The notes under the pieces are model-generated. The model made no database searches, had not been told where the DNA came from, and saw only the letters and a program-made list of their open reading frames with translations. A stretch of 64,000 nt of DNA. Source: Streptomyces polyasparticus (GTDB lineage Bacteria > Actinomycetota > Actinomycetes > Streptomycetales > Streptomycetaceae). Positions 33,189 to 41,087 of the stretch are shown one piece after another. Both the position numbers and the translations under genes were made by a program. The stretch spans positions 469,414 through 533,413 of the forward strand of contig NZ_JACTVJ010000011.1 in NCBI RefSeq assembly GCF_014493765.1, in the 5' to 3' direction. Numbering within the stretch: the first letter of the stretch is position 1; each line of letters opens with the position of its first letter.

Positions 33189-34724
33189 TCAGCGCCGCAG
33201 CGCGAGCACCGCGTCCACGGTGTCCGCCTCCGCGGCCGTCTTGTCCTCCCGGTAGCGCACCACCCGGGCGAAGCGCAGCGTCACGCCCTCCGGATAGCGC
33301 GTCGAACGCTGTACGCCGTCGAAGGCCACCTCGACCACCAGCTCGGGCCGTACCTTCACCGCCCAGCCGTCGTCCTCGACCGCCAGCTCCTGGAGCCGCT
33401 CGGTCTGCCAGGCGAGCACCGCGTCGGTCAGCCCCTTGAAGGTCTTGCCCAGCATCGCGAACGAACCGTCCGCCCGCCGCGCCCCCAGATGCAGATTCGA
33501 CAGCTTCCCGGTGCGCCGCCCGTGCCCCCACTCCGCGGCGAGCACCACCAGATCCAGAGTGTGCACGGGCTTGACCTTCACCCAGGACGCCCCGCGCCTG
33601 CCCGCGCTGTACGGCGCGTCCAGACCCTTGACGACCACGCCCTCGTGCCCGCGTACGAGGGTCGCGTCCGCGAACTCCCGCGCGCCTTGCCGCAGTTGTC
33701 CGTCGTCGGGGTCGGTCACCTCGTACCGCCGTACGCGCCGTGGCTCGGGCGAGATGCGGGCCAGCTCGGCATGGCGTTCGCGGGCCGGCAGATCGAGCAG
33801 GTCGCGGCCGTCGACGCTCAGCAGGTCGAAGAACACGGGGAAGAGGGGCAACTCGGCCTGGGCGCCCGGGATGTCGAGCTTGGAGCCCACGCGCCCCGCG
33901 ATGTCCTGGAACGGCATCGGGCGCCCCTCGGGGTCGAGCGCGATCACCTCGCCGTCCAGGACGGCCCGCGTCGCGGTCAACTCCTGCGCCGCCGCGACAA
34001 CTTCGGGCAGCCGGGCGGTGATCTCGTCGAGCGTACGGGTGAACACCCGCACGCTGTCGCCGTCGCGATGCACCTGCACCCGGATGCCGTCCAGCTTCTC
34101 CTCCACCGCGCAGGCGCCCACCATGTCGATGGCCTCGTCCACGTCCTTCGCGGTCTTGGCCAGCATCGGCAGGACCGGGCGGCCCACATCGAGCCGGAAG
34201 GCGTCGAGCGCGGCCACGCCGTCCGCGATCAGCGCCTGCGCGACCGTGTCCAGGCGGCCCGCGAGCATCACGGCCCGGCGGACGGCCGCGGGCTCGGCGC
34301 CGTAGGCGGCGGCGAGGCCGTCCACGGCCAGGGCGTCGAGGGCGCCCTGGCGCAGCTCGCCGCCGATCAGGCCGAACAGGAAGTGCTGCTCGTCCCCGGT
34401 GGCGGCGGCGAGGAGCCCGTGCAGGAGCCGCTTGCGCTCGGCCTGCGCGCCCTTGCCCGCCACGGCTGCGATGCGGTCGAAGGTGTCGTGCACGCCCTGC
34501 ACGGTGAGGGTCGCGGTCTCGGCGGGCTCCTGCTTCTCCCGGAACGCCGTCCAGCCCACATTGATCTTCCGCTGCGGCAGCCGCCCCGCGAGATACGAGA
34601 CGACCAGCGGCGCCTCCTCGGGCGCCATCCGCCCGAACAGGTCGGCGAGCAGCGCGGTCTTCTCCTTGCGTGCGGCGGTGGCGGCGATCTCCCGTGAGGT
34701 CCTGGCCACATCGGCGAACAGCAT
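33189..34724 (-). CDS. lig: ATP-dependent DNA ligase
   Basis: 511 residues. An N-terminal helical DNA-binding domain (1-190) is followed by the nucleotidyltransferase domain with the catalytic lysine in VEEKLDGIRVQVHR. Further motifs are VLDGEVIAL, EGVVVKGLDAPYSAGRR and SWVKVKP. It seals nicks using ATP and is an accessory ligase beside the NAD-dependent LigA of actinobacteria. The ATG at MLFADVARTS was chosen because it gives the standard length; a much longer open frame upstream is not conserved. It ends 13 bases before the GS-like gene start. Confidence 0.92.
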   Translation of the reverse strand: MLFADVARTSREIAATAARKEKTALLADLFGRMAPEEAPLVVSYLAGRLPQRKINVGWTAFREKQEPAETATLTVQGVHDTFDRIAAVAGKGAQAERKRLLHGLLAAATGDEQHFLFGLIGGELRQGALDALAVDGLAAAYGAEPAAVRRAVMLAGRLDTVAQALIADGVAALDAFRLDVGRPVLPMLAKTAKDVDEAIDMVGACAVEEKLDGIRVQVHRDGDSVRVFTRTLDEITARLPEVVAAAQELTATRAVLDGEVIALDPEGRPMPFQDIAGRVGSKLDIPGAQAELPLFPVFFDLLSVDGRDLLDLPARERHAELARISPEPRRVRRYEVTDPDDGQLRQGAREFADATLVRGHEGVVVKGLDAPYSAGRRGASWVKVKPVHTLDLVVLAAEWGHGRRTGKLSNLHLGARRADGSFAMLGKTFKGLTDAVLAWQTERLQELAVEDDGWAVKVRPELVVEVAFDGVQRSTRYPEGVTLRFARVVRYREDKTAAEADTVDAVLALRR

Positions 34725-34868
34725 GTCTTCATCGTGGACCAGTGAGGCGCGGGACGCAGGCGTTCCGTGGGGCGGGCTGAGCTCCTGGCGGCATCGGCCC
34801 CGGTCCCGGGGCGGTTCCCGGCCGCTTCCGACCGGCGGGCAGGCCGTGCTCGTGGCAGCATCGGCGGC

Positions 34869-35306
34869 ATGCGCCACCTGCACCTCGTACGCGTTCTCGT
34901 GGGGGCGCTGTGTGCGCTGCTCCTCGTGGGTTGCTCCGGAGGCCGGGGCGGGGGCCCGAGCGCGGACCCCTCGGCATCCGCCGCTGCCTCCACCTCCCCG
35001 CCTGTGTCCACCCCTGCCTGGGCCAAGGGCTTCGTCACCGTCACCGAGGCGTCCCTGCCGGCCGAGGCGCGGCAGACGCTGCGTCTGATCGATGCCGGCG
35101 GGCCCTTCCCGTACGAGAAGGACGGTTCGACCTTCGGGAACTACGAGCGGGTCCTGCCGCGGCAGAAACGGGGCTACTACCGCGAGTACACGGTCCGCAC
35201 ACCCCGTGAGCGCGACCGCGGAGCCCGCCGTATCGTGACCGGCCGGGGCGGGGAGTTCTTCTATACGGACGATCACTACGACACGTTCAAGGCGGTCCTG
35301 CGATGA
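34869..35306 (+). CDS. Secreted guanyl-specific ribonuclease (N1/T1, RNase Sa type)
   Basis: 145 residues. A lipoprotein signal peptide ends in LLLVGC, followed by a Ser/Pro-rich linker. The mature domain is microbial ribonuclease: TLRLIDAGGPFPYEKDGSTFGNYERVLP with the catalytic Glu, then GYYREYTVRTP, GARRIVTG and DDHYDTF with the catalytic Arg and His. It cleaves RNA after guanosine. It overlaps a barstar-type inhibitor gene (ATGA), the usual protection against its own RNase. Confidence 0.88.
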   Translation: MRHLHLVRVLVGALCALLLVGCSGGRGGGPSADPSASAAASTSPPVSTPAWAKGFVTVTEASLPAEARQTLRLIDAGGPFPYEKDGSTFGNYERVLPRQKRGYYREYTVRTPRERDRGARRIVTGRGGEFFYTDDHYDTFKAVLR

Positions 35307-35809
35307 CACGCGGTGCCAAGGCAACCGGCGGCGGATTCGGCGAGCCGGAACGCGAGGAGCCCTCCGGCGGCGGTGGCGGATTCGGCGAGCCGGAACGCGA
35401 GGAGCCCTCCGGCGGCGGTGGCGGGTTCGGCGAGCCGGAACGCGAGGGGCCCTCCGGCGGCGGTCCCGCGGGCTGTCCGCCCGGGCAGTGGGCCGGCCGT
35501 CCCGAACCCCTGGCCGCGCTCGTCGAGTCGGCCCGCGGCTCCGCGCTCCCGCTCCATGTCCTCGACCTGTCCGAGGTCACGGACAAGTCCGCCTTCCTGG
35601 CCGTCTGCGCCCGGGCGCTCGCCTTTCCTTCGTGGTTCGGCCACAACTGGGACGCCCTGGCCGACTGTCTGAGCGATCTCGCCCCGGGCACCGTCGTGGT
35701 GCTCTCGGACTGGAGCGCGTACGCGCAGGCGCGGCCCGGCGAATGGGAGACCGCGCGGGAGATCTTCGCCGAAGCCGTGCCCCTGACGGCGCTGCTCACG
35801 TTGGAGTGA
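35303..35809 (+). CDS. Barstar-family RNase inhibitor with repetitive N-terminus
   Basis: 168 residues. The C-terminal ~95 residues are barstar: PLHVLDLSEVTDKSAFL, ALAFPSWFGHNWDALADCL and LSDWSAY. It binds and blocks barnase-like RNases in the cytoplasm. The first ~55 residues are unusual, with three copies of a 15-residue unit (GGFGEPEREEPSGGG type) encoded by a 45-bp tandem repeat. The ATG overlaps the RNase stop codon, giving translational coupling. Confidence 0.85.
   Translation: MTRGAKATGGGFGEPEREEPSGGGGGFGEPEREEPSGGGGGFGEPEREGPSGGGPAGCPPGQWAGRPEPLAALVESARGSALPLHVLDLSEVTDKSAFLAVCARALAFPSWFGHNWDALADCLSDLAPGTVVVLSDWSAYAQARPGEWETAREIFAEAVPLTALLTLE
35331..35465 (+). repeat. Three 45-bp tandem repeats within the barstar gene
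   Basis: Copies at 35331-35375, 35376-35420 and 35421-35465 are nearly identical (GCGGATTCGGCGAGCCGGAA start) and keep the frame. Copy number changes would alter only the linker length. Confidence 0.9.
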
Positions 35810-35872
35810 GACGGGTGCGGGCCCGTGAAGCCCTACGCTTCCCGGGACGACCGCACTCCGAGGAGCGATCAC

Positions 35873-36415
35873 GTGCCCGACCACGTCCCTGCCTATCCGT
35901 ACTCCGAAGCATCGAGCCCCGACCAGGCGCCGAAGACCCACGAGCTGCTCAAGCCCGTCCTTTGGCTGCTCGGCACCTGGCGCGGCCGCGGCCGCGGGAC
36001 CTATCCCACGCTCGCCGACGACTTCACGTACGCGCAGGAAGTGACGTTCTCGCACGACGGGCGGCCCTTCCTGCGGTACGAGGCGAAGGCCTGGCTCATC
36101 GACGGGCAGGACGGACCGCTGCGGCCCGCCGCGCGCGAGAGCGGCTGGTGGCGGGTGCAGCCCGAGGGGCGGGTCGAGGCGCTGATCACGCAGCCCACCG
36201 GCATCGTGGAGGTCATGGTCGGTGACGTGGGCGAAGGGCTTGCCGAGCTCGCCTCGCACACCGTGGCGCTGACGCCCACGGCCAAGGATGTGACCGCGAC
36301 CCGCCGCCGTTACACGCTCACCGAAGGCGCGACCCTGGACTTCGTCCATGACCTTGCGGCGGTCGGGCAGCCGCTGCAGCATCACCTCGGGGCGCGGCTG
36401 GGCCGTGTGGCCTGA
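35873..36415 (+). CDS. Nitrobindin-like FABP-fold heme protein
   Basis: 180 residues. The conserved [17 protein letters not shown] motif opens a beta-barrel of the DUF1794/nitrobindin family. The C-terminal [14 protein letters not shown] includes the His expected to ligate heme. Such proteins bind heme and isomerise peroxynitrite. The GTG start at 35873 has GAGGAG seven bases upstream. Confidence 0.82.
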   Translation: MPDHVPAYPYSEASSPDQAPKTHELLKPVLWLLGTWRGRGRGTYPTLADDFTYAQEVTFSHDGRPFLRYEAKAWLIDGQDGPLRPAARESGWWRVQPEGRVEALITQPTGIVEVMVGDVGEGLAELASHTVALTPTAKDVTATRRRYTLTEGATLDFVHDLAAVGQPLQHHLGARLGRVA

Positions 36416-36426
36416 GACGCGGCGAC

Positions 36427-36507
36427 GTGCGCGGCGCTGACGGGAGATGTGCGCGGCGCTGACGGGAGATGTGCGCGGTACTGATGGGTGACGTGCGCGG
36501 TACTGAC
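36427..36507. repeat. 22-bp tandem repeats upstream of the F420-oxidoreductase gene
   Basis: About 3.7 copies of GTGCGCGGCGCTGACGGGAG plus two bases start at 36427, 36449, 36471 and 36493. The first two are identical and the later ones diverge (GCGGTACTGA). They lie directly before the palindrome at 36508. Confidence 0.85.
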
Positions 36508-36526
36508 AACTGACGGACCGTCAGTT
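36508..36526. promoter_or_regulatory. Perfect palindromic operator (TetR-type)
   Basis: AACTGACGG-A-CCGTCAGTT is a perfect 19-base palindrome centred 22 bases before the ATG at 36539. The TGAC...GTCA half-sites are typical of TetR-family operators. No TetR gene is adjacent, so its regulator would lie elsewhere. Confidence 0.6.
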
Positions 36527-36538
36527 ACGGTCGGGCGC

Positions 36539-37456
36539 ATGTTCTTCTCGCTGGGGCTTCCGACGCACAGGGTGGACGCGGGCGCCGATCTGATCGGCGC
36601 CGACGCGGTCATGGAGATGGCGCGCGCGGCGGAGGCCGCGGGCTTCGACGCTGTCTTCGTGACCGATCACCCCTTCCCCGGCGACAGTTGGCTCGCGCAC
36701 GGCGGGCATCACACCCTGGACCCGATGGTCACGCTGTCGTTCGCGGCCGCCGCGACCTCCCGGCTGCGCCTGCACACCAACCTGTTCGTGCCCGCGTACC
36801 GCAATCCCTTCGTCTCGGCGAAGACCGTCTCCACCCTGGACGCCCTGTCCGGCGGCCGCGTGATCCTGGGGGTGGGCGCGGGCTATCTGGAGCCCGAATT
36901 CGCCGCCCTGGGCGCGGACTTCGCCGAGCGCAACGACCGGCTCGACGAGGCGCTGCGCGCCATGCGCGCCGCGTGGACCGGGGAGTCGGTGACCTTCGAC
37001 GGCTCCGGGTACACGGCGGCGGGCAACACCATGCTGCCGAAGCCCGCACAGGAGCGGATACCGGTCTGGATCGGCGGCAACAGCAGGCGGGCGATCCGCC
37101 GCGTCGTCGACCTCGGCGACGGCTGGCTCCCGATGCCGGCCCCGGCCAAGGCATCCAAGGCTTTGCGCACGCCCGGCATCGAGAATCTCGACGATCTGCG
37201 GGGGCGGCTGGACTACTTGCGCGAGTACGCCGAGTCCGTGGGCCGTACCGATCCGGTCGACGTCACGTTCATGCCGCGGGGGCTGAGCATGTTCTCGGCG
37301 GGCGGGCTGGATGCCGACGCGCTCGTCGAGGATCTGGCCGAGCAGGCGGCGGCCGGGGTCACGGGGGTGACGATCGCGCTGCCGGCGGGGAACCGCGCGG
37401 AGTTCCTCGCGCAGGCCGCGCTCTTCGGCGAGCGCGTCATCCCGTACGTCGAGTAG
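36539..37456 (+). CDS. F420-dependent LLM-class oxidoreductase
   Basis: 305 residues with the luciferase-like TIM barrel: EAAGFDAVFVTDHPFP, TNLFVPAYRNPFVSAKTVSTL, DALSGGRVILGVGAGYLEPEF and PVWIGGNSRRAIRRVVDLGDGW. This subgroup usually binds coenzyme F420; the substrate is unknown. No clear ribosome binding site is present before the ATG, so a leaderless transcript is likely given the palindrome 12 bases upstream. Confidence 0.85.
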   Translation: MFFSLGLPTHRVDAGADLIGADAVMEMARAAEAAGFDAVFVTDHPFPGDSWLAHGGHHTLDPMVTLSFAAAATSRLRLHTNLFVPAYRNPFVSAKTVSTLDALSGGRVILGVGAGYLEPEFAALGADFAERNDRLDEALRAMRAAWTGESVTFDGSGYTAAGNTMLPKPAQERIPVWIGGNSRRAIRRVVDLGDGWLPMPAPAKASKALRTPGIENLDDLRGRLDYLREYAESVGRTDPVDVTFMPRGLSMFSAGGLDADALVEDLAEQAAAGVTGVTIALPAGNRAEFLAQAALFGERVIPYVE

Positions 37457-37494
37457 CGCGCGCTCGACTCTCCTGGATCCGTACGCATCGCTGA

Positions 37495-37692
37495 GGCGCC
37501 GACGGTCTCCAAGCGCTCCCGCCGGGGCTCATCGACCGGTGGCGTCCGCTCCTCGTCGTCGTGGTGCCGGTGGCCGTCGGCTGGGCCTGGGGAGCCTTCG
37601 CGGTGCCGGGCGACCCGTCCCGCGGGGAGAGCGATGTGCGCACTCCCCAGGCCCTCGCCCATGACCGGATCGGCCGGCTGCTCAAGCACTGA
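37495..37692 (+). pseudogene. C-terminal remnant of a small membrane protein
   Basis: The frame is open from after a stop at about 37490 to the TGA at 37690-37692. It encodes GLQALPPGLIDRWRPLLVVVVPVAVGWAWGAFAV-type sequence (one hydrophobic helix) and ends ALAHDRIGRLLKH. There is no plausible start codon ahead of the helix, and the codon bias is coding-like. It looks like the tail of a lost gene, although an internal GTG start giving about 43 residues cannot be excluded. Confidence 0.35.
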
Positions 37693-37822
37693 GCACGCGG
37701 GCGGCCGGGCGTCCTCGTATGCCGGTATGCCCCGAGGAAATCCGGCTGCAGCCGGAACCTGTGCGGCCGTACGGTCCCTGTAGTCGTTCATTCGATTGAC
37801 TGCAGACGAAAATGGGGGCGCC

Positions 37823-38533
37823 ATGAGCAGCCGACTCTTCTCCATCTCCTTCGACGCGCAGGACCCCGAGCGCCTGGCGGAGTTCTGGGCCGGCACCCTC
37901 GGCCTCGGACGGGCCGAGGAGGTGCCCGCGTACGGCGGCGTCACCCTCCTCTCCGGGAACGACGCCGGGTACCGCATCGGCTTCCGTCACTCGGCCGCGC
38001 GGAAGACCGACCAGAACCGGCTCCACTTCGACCTGACCAGCTCCTCCGCGCAGGACCAGGAGGAGACCGTGGCCAGGGCGCTCGGGCTCGGCGCGCAGCG
38101 CATCGACATCGGGCAGGGGCCGGACGCGGCGCATGCGGTGCTCGCCGACCCCGAGGGCAACGAGTTCTGTGTCATCGAGCCCGGCAACAACTTCCTTGCG
38201 GGCTGCGGCCGTATCGGCGCGCTCGCCTGTGACGGTTCGCAGGCCGTCGGCTACTTCTGGAGCGAGACGCTGGCCTGGCCGCTGGTCTGGGACCAGGACG
38301 AGGAGACCGCGATCCAGTCGCCCGACGGCGGTACGAAGATCACCTGGGGCGGCCCGCCGCGTATGCCCGACCCGGGCCGTGAGCCGCACCTCGACCTCGT
38401 GGCGGACGGCGACCAGGAGGCGGAGGTGGAGCGCCTGATCGGCCTGGGGGCGAAGCGGCTCGGCGCCACGGACGGCGTGGTCCTCATGACGGACCCCGAC
38501 GGCAATGAGTTCCGGGTGCTCGCCCTTCACTGA
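37823..38533 (+). CDS. VOC (glyoxalase/bleomycin-resistance) family protein
   Basis: 236 residues comprising two VOC modules. The first starts LFSISFDAQDPERLAEFWAGTLG and the second follows QAVGYFWSETLAWPL. Both end with a DPEGNEFCVIEPG or DPDGNEFRVLAL strand. No specific substrate motif can be read. The ATG at MSSRLFSISF was chosen because it begins the domain. The stop is near the decayed ThuA remnant on the other strand. Confidence 0.8.
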   Translation: MSSRLFSISFDAQDPERLAEFWAGTLGLGRAEEVPAYGGVTLLSGNDAGYRIGFRHSAARKTDQNRLHFDLTSSSAQDQEETVARALGLGAQRIDIGQGPDAAHAVLADPEGNEFCVIEPGNNFLAGCGRIGALACDGSQAVGYFWSETLAWPLVWDQDEETAIQSPDGGTKITWGGPPRMPDPGREPHLDLVADGDQEAEVERLIGLGAKRLGATDGVVLMTDPDGNEFRVLALH

Positions 38534-38596
38534 CGTACGCAGGCGGCGCGACCGGCCCGATGCCTCGGGCCGGCCATCGCCGGACCGTCTCCTGAC

Positions 38597-39130
38597 TCAC
38601 CCCGTTCCGCAGAACGGCTTCTTGCCCGCGGCCGACTCGATGCGGCGAGCAGCAGGCGCTGGAACTCCTGTGCGCCGGGGTAACTGCCGTCGGTCGAGAA
38701 GGACTTGGCGTCGTGGCCGAGGGTCGTCAGCCATGCGCGGCCGCCGTCGTAGTAGTGGCACCAGGCGACGGGGTGGTTCGCGCCGTGGCCGGGGTGGCGG
38801 TAGTTGCCCCGTACGCCTTCCGTCAGGCTGGATTCGTCGACGCGGGCGAGGACGCGGACCCGGCTCGGTGCCGGCACGAGGTTGTACCACTCGTCGGTGA
38901 ACGTCCAGGTCCGTGGCAGGCCCCGGGTGGAGGCGTCGCTGCGGTCGGCCGTGACGACCGTGCCCGGCGTGTTCGGTCCGTGGTCGTAGAAGTTCGCGCC
39001 GCCCAACAGGCCCTCGTGCCAAGGCCAGTTGTACTCCGTGCCGAAGGCGTTGTGGGCGCTGACGAAGCCGCCTCCGCCGCGTACGTACTGGCGCAGCGAG
39101 GTCTGTGCCGCTTGGTCCAATCGGCGTCGG
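38597..39130 (-). pseudogene. ThuA-like domain protein, truncated and frameshifted
   Basis: Recognisable ThuA-type sequence runs LRQYVRGGGGFVSAHNAFG, WPWHEGLLGGANFYDHGP, HPVAWCHYYDGGRAWLTTLG and AQEFQRLLLA. The N-terminal third is missing. Just after QRLLLA the natural ending (RRIESAAGKKPFCGTG) is in a different frame, so there is also a frameshift near 38640. ThuA domains occur in sugar-utilisation proteins. This copy is not functional. Confidence 0.65.
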
Positions 39131-39139
39131 CCTTCGGGG

Positions 39140-39396
39140 CCCGCGGTCAGTCCCTGGTCGACGGACCCGTCACCACGGCCACGTACAGCCCGTGCCGCAG
39201 CCTGCGCATCCGCTCCACCCTGCCGCGCTGCACCGGCCCCTGGAACAAGGGCAGCGCCCGCATCGTGCTCCTCAACGAGACCCACGACCAGAACACCACC
39301 TACCAGTGGGCGGCCGTGCGGATGCAGAAGCTGCTCGGCGCCCGCTCCCGTCTGGTCCCCGTCGACGGCTTCGGGCACGGTGTGCCCACCTGGTGA
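39140..39396 (+). pseudogene. C-terminal remnant of an alpha/beta hydrolase (TAP-like)
   Basis: The plus frame ending at the TGA 39394-39396 encodes ARIVLLNETHDQNTTYQWA, a spaced RMQKLLGARSRLVPVDGFGHG and a final VPTW. This is the acid and histidine region of tripeptidyl-aminopeptidase-like hydrolases. The nucleophile domain is absent and the sequence runs straight into the ThuA remnant, so it is a truncated fragment. Confidence 0.5.
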
Positions 39397-39978
39397 GCCT
39401 CCAGGTACGCATCAAACCGCATATTTCACCCAAACGGCCCGCATCCGCAGGCGTCCGCGGCGGTGCCATGGCAGCGGATTCCTGCCAGCCCCGGCCCTGG
39501 CGCGGATCGTGCCACTGGCAGATCCTACGAACGCCCGCGGTGACCCCTGGACGATCCGCCCGGGCAGCGCAATCCCGTGGGCATGGGAGAATGAAGTACG
39601 TGCGTTTTGCCTCGGCACACCTGCTCGAGGTCCCCTCCGATCGACTGGGATGTTCTGCACGTGCGTTTCCTCAATGCAAAGACGGCGCAGCGCCTAGCAC
39701 GCTAGTAGCCGGAGTGCAAACATGCAGGTCAAGGCCGAGGTCCCGCCCGATGGGTGGGACCTCGCTGCGTTGCCGTGCTGGCTTCGTGCTGACCTGTCGG
39801 CACCCGTGATCACCTCTGGGAACCCGTACCGTGCTGGGTTGGTGCTGGGGCCCTCTGGCGACGGCTGAGTGATTAGCTTCCGCGTGGCCCTCACTCCATC
39901 TTCACGAGCCGGAAGCCCCGCGCGGAAACATTTGTCCCCTCGCTCGGCGTTAGTGATCTCCGAGCCGAGGAGGGGAAG
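39397..39978. other. 582-base intergenic stretch with one hairpin
   Basis: No convincing gene is seen. A 12-bp hairpin with one G-T pair lies at 39737-39763 (GAGGTCCCGCCC with GGGTGGGACCTC). The stretch marks the transition from decayed core fragments to the defence and mobile region. The GC content is locally lower near 39590-39720. Confidence 0.5.
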
Positions 39979-40869
39979 TTGTCGGGTCTGAAGCTTTTTC
40001 ACACGACGAATAGCGGCGTGACCGAGGTCACGCCGCATCTGGCTGCTGTCGAGGCGGATGTACAGGATCTCGTCGAGGCGCACATGGAGGCGATGCTGGG
40101 CGTCACGTTCCTCGCGAGCGAGTACGTGATCGACTGCGTCGACGGCGGGCGTATCGATTCGCTGGGGCTCGACGAGAACGGTGCGCCCGTGATCGTGGAG
40201 TACAAGCGCGGCACGGATGCCGGGGTCATCAACCAGGGACTCTTCTATATGGCCTGGCTGATGAGCCACAAGGACACCTTCCGGAGTCTGGTCCGTGACC
40301 GGCTCGGGGGGACGGCCGCGTCTCAGATCCTGTGGAGCGCACCTCGGCTGATCTGCGTGGCCGGCGACTTCACCCGCTACGACGCGCACGCCGTGCGGGA
40401 GCACCGGCGCTCTATCGACTTGGTCCGCTACCGGTACTTCGGCAGCGACCACTTCGGCCTTGAGACCGTGGCCTCGGTCGCCGGGCACTCGGTAGAGACC
40501 AAGCGCGTACGCCGCCGCGCGCCCGGGGCACAGCCGGTTCGGCGGCAGGGCGGTGCGATGGCAGAGCTGGCGGCAGCGGTCGACGAGGTTCTCGTCGGGC
40601 TGGGCGACGGAGTCACCCGGGTACAGCGAAAGCAGTACCGCGCCTATCAGCGGCTGCGGAACTTCGCCTGTCTCATCCCGTCCCAGCAGACCAAGGTGCT
40701 GGTCTACCTGAAAGCGGATCCGACGACGGTGGACCTCGTGCCGGACTTCACCCGGGACGTGACCGGGCTCGGCCACCATGGCACGGGAGACCTGGAGGTT
40801 CAGCTGCGCAGCGAGCGGGACCTGGAGCGCGCCCAGGACCTGTTCCGGCTGAGCTACGCCGCAGCGTGA
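39979..40869 (+). CDS. PD-(D/E)XK nuclease with C-terminal DUF5655-type domain
   Basis: 296 residues. The catalytic core is readable: RIDSLGLDENGAPVIVEYKRG has the Asp, then Glu-x-Lys in VEYK, as in NucS/EndoMS- or DUF91-like folds. The C-terminal ~110 residues (VTRVQRKQYRAYQRLRNFACL, QTKVLVYLKADPTTV, DLERAQDLFRLSY) match the DUF5655 arrangement. The TTG start has a strong GAGGAGGGGA ribosome site. It lies immediately left of the CRISPR array on the opposite strand and ends before a strong terminator. A DNA-repair or defence role is inferred. Confidence 0.7.
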   Translation: MSGLKLFHTTNSGVTEVTPHLAAVEADVQDLVEAHMEAMLGVTFLASEYVIDCVDGGRIDSLGLDENGAPVIVEYKRGTDAGVINQGLFYMAWLMSHKDTFRSLVRDRLGGTAASQILWSAPRLICVAGDFTRYDAHAVREHRRSIDLVRYRYFGSDHFGLETVASVAGHSVETKRVRRRAPGAQPVRRQGGAMAELAAAVDEVLVGLGDGVTRVQRKQYRAYQRLRNFACLIPSQQTKVLVYLKADPTTVDLVPDFTRDVTGLGHHGTGDLEVQLRSERDLERAQDLFRLSYAAA

Positions 40870-40974
40870 CGGAGTAGGAACCGGCACTGCGTGACGCGTG
40901 GCGGTGAAGTGGTGGATCGTTGCTGTGCTGCCTTTCCACGGACGGTCAGGAAGTGGCGGTGGATCTACCAGGAT

Positions 40975-41013
40975 GCGGCGGATCCCCGGTTTCGGTAACC
41001 GGGGATCCGCCGC
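40975..41013. terminator. Strong hairpin between nuclease gene and CRISPR array
   Basis: A 17-bp perfect stem (40975-40991 with 40997-41013, arm GCGGCGGATCCCCGGTT) has a 5-base loop. It is placed to stop transcription from the nuclease gene and, from the other side, transcripts leaving the distal end of the array. Confidence 0.85.
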
Positions 41014-41087
41014 TATATTGCCCCGCTTGCGTTGGGGAACTACCGGTGCCGAGCGCGGTCGTTGTGCCACCCGGACCGCGCGAATTC

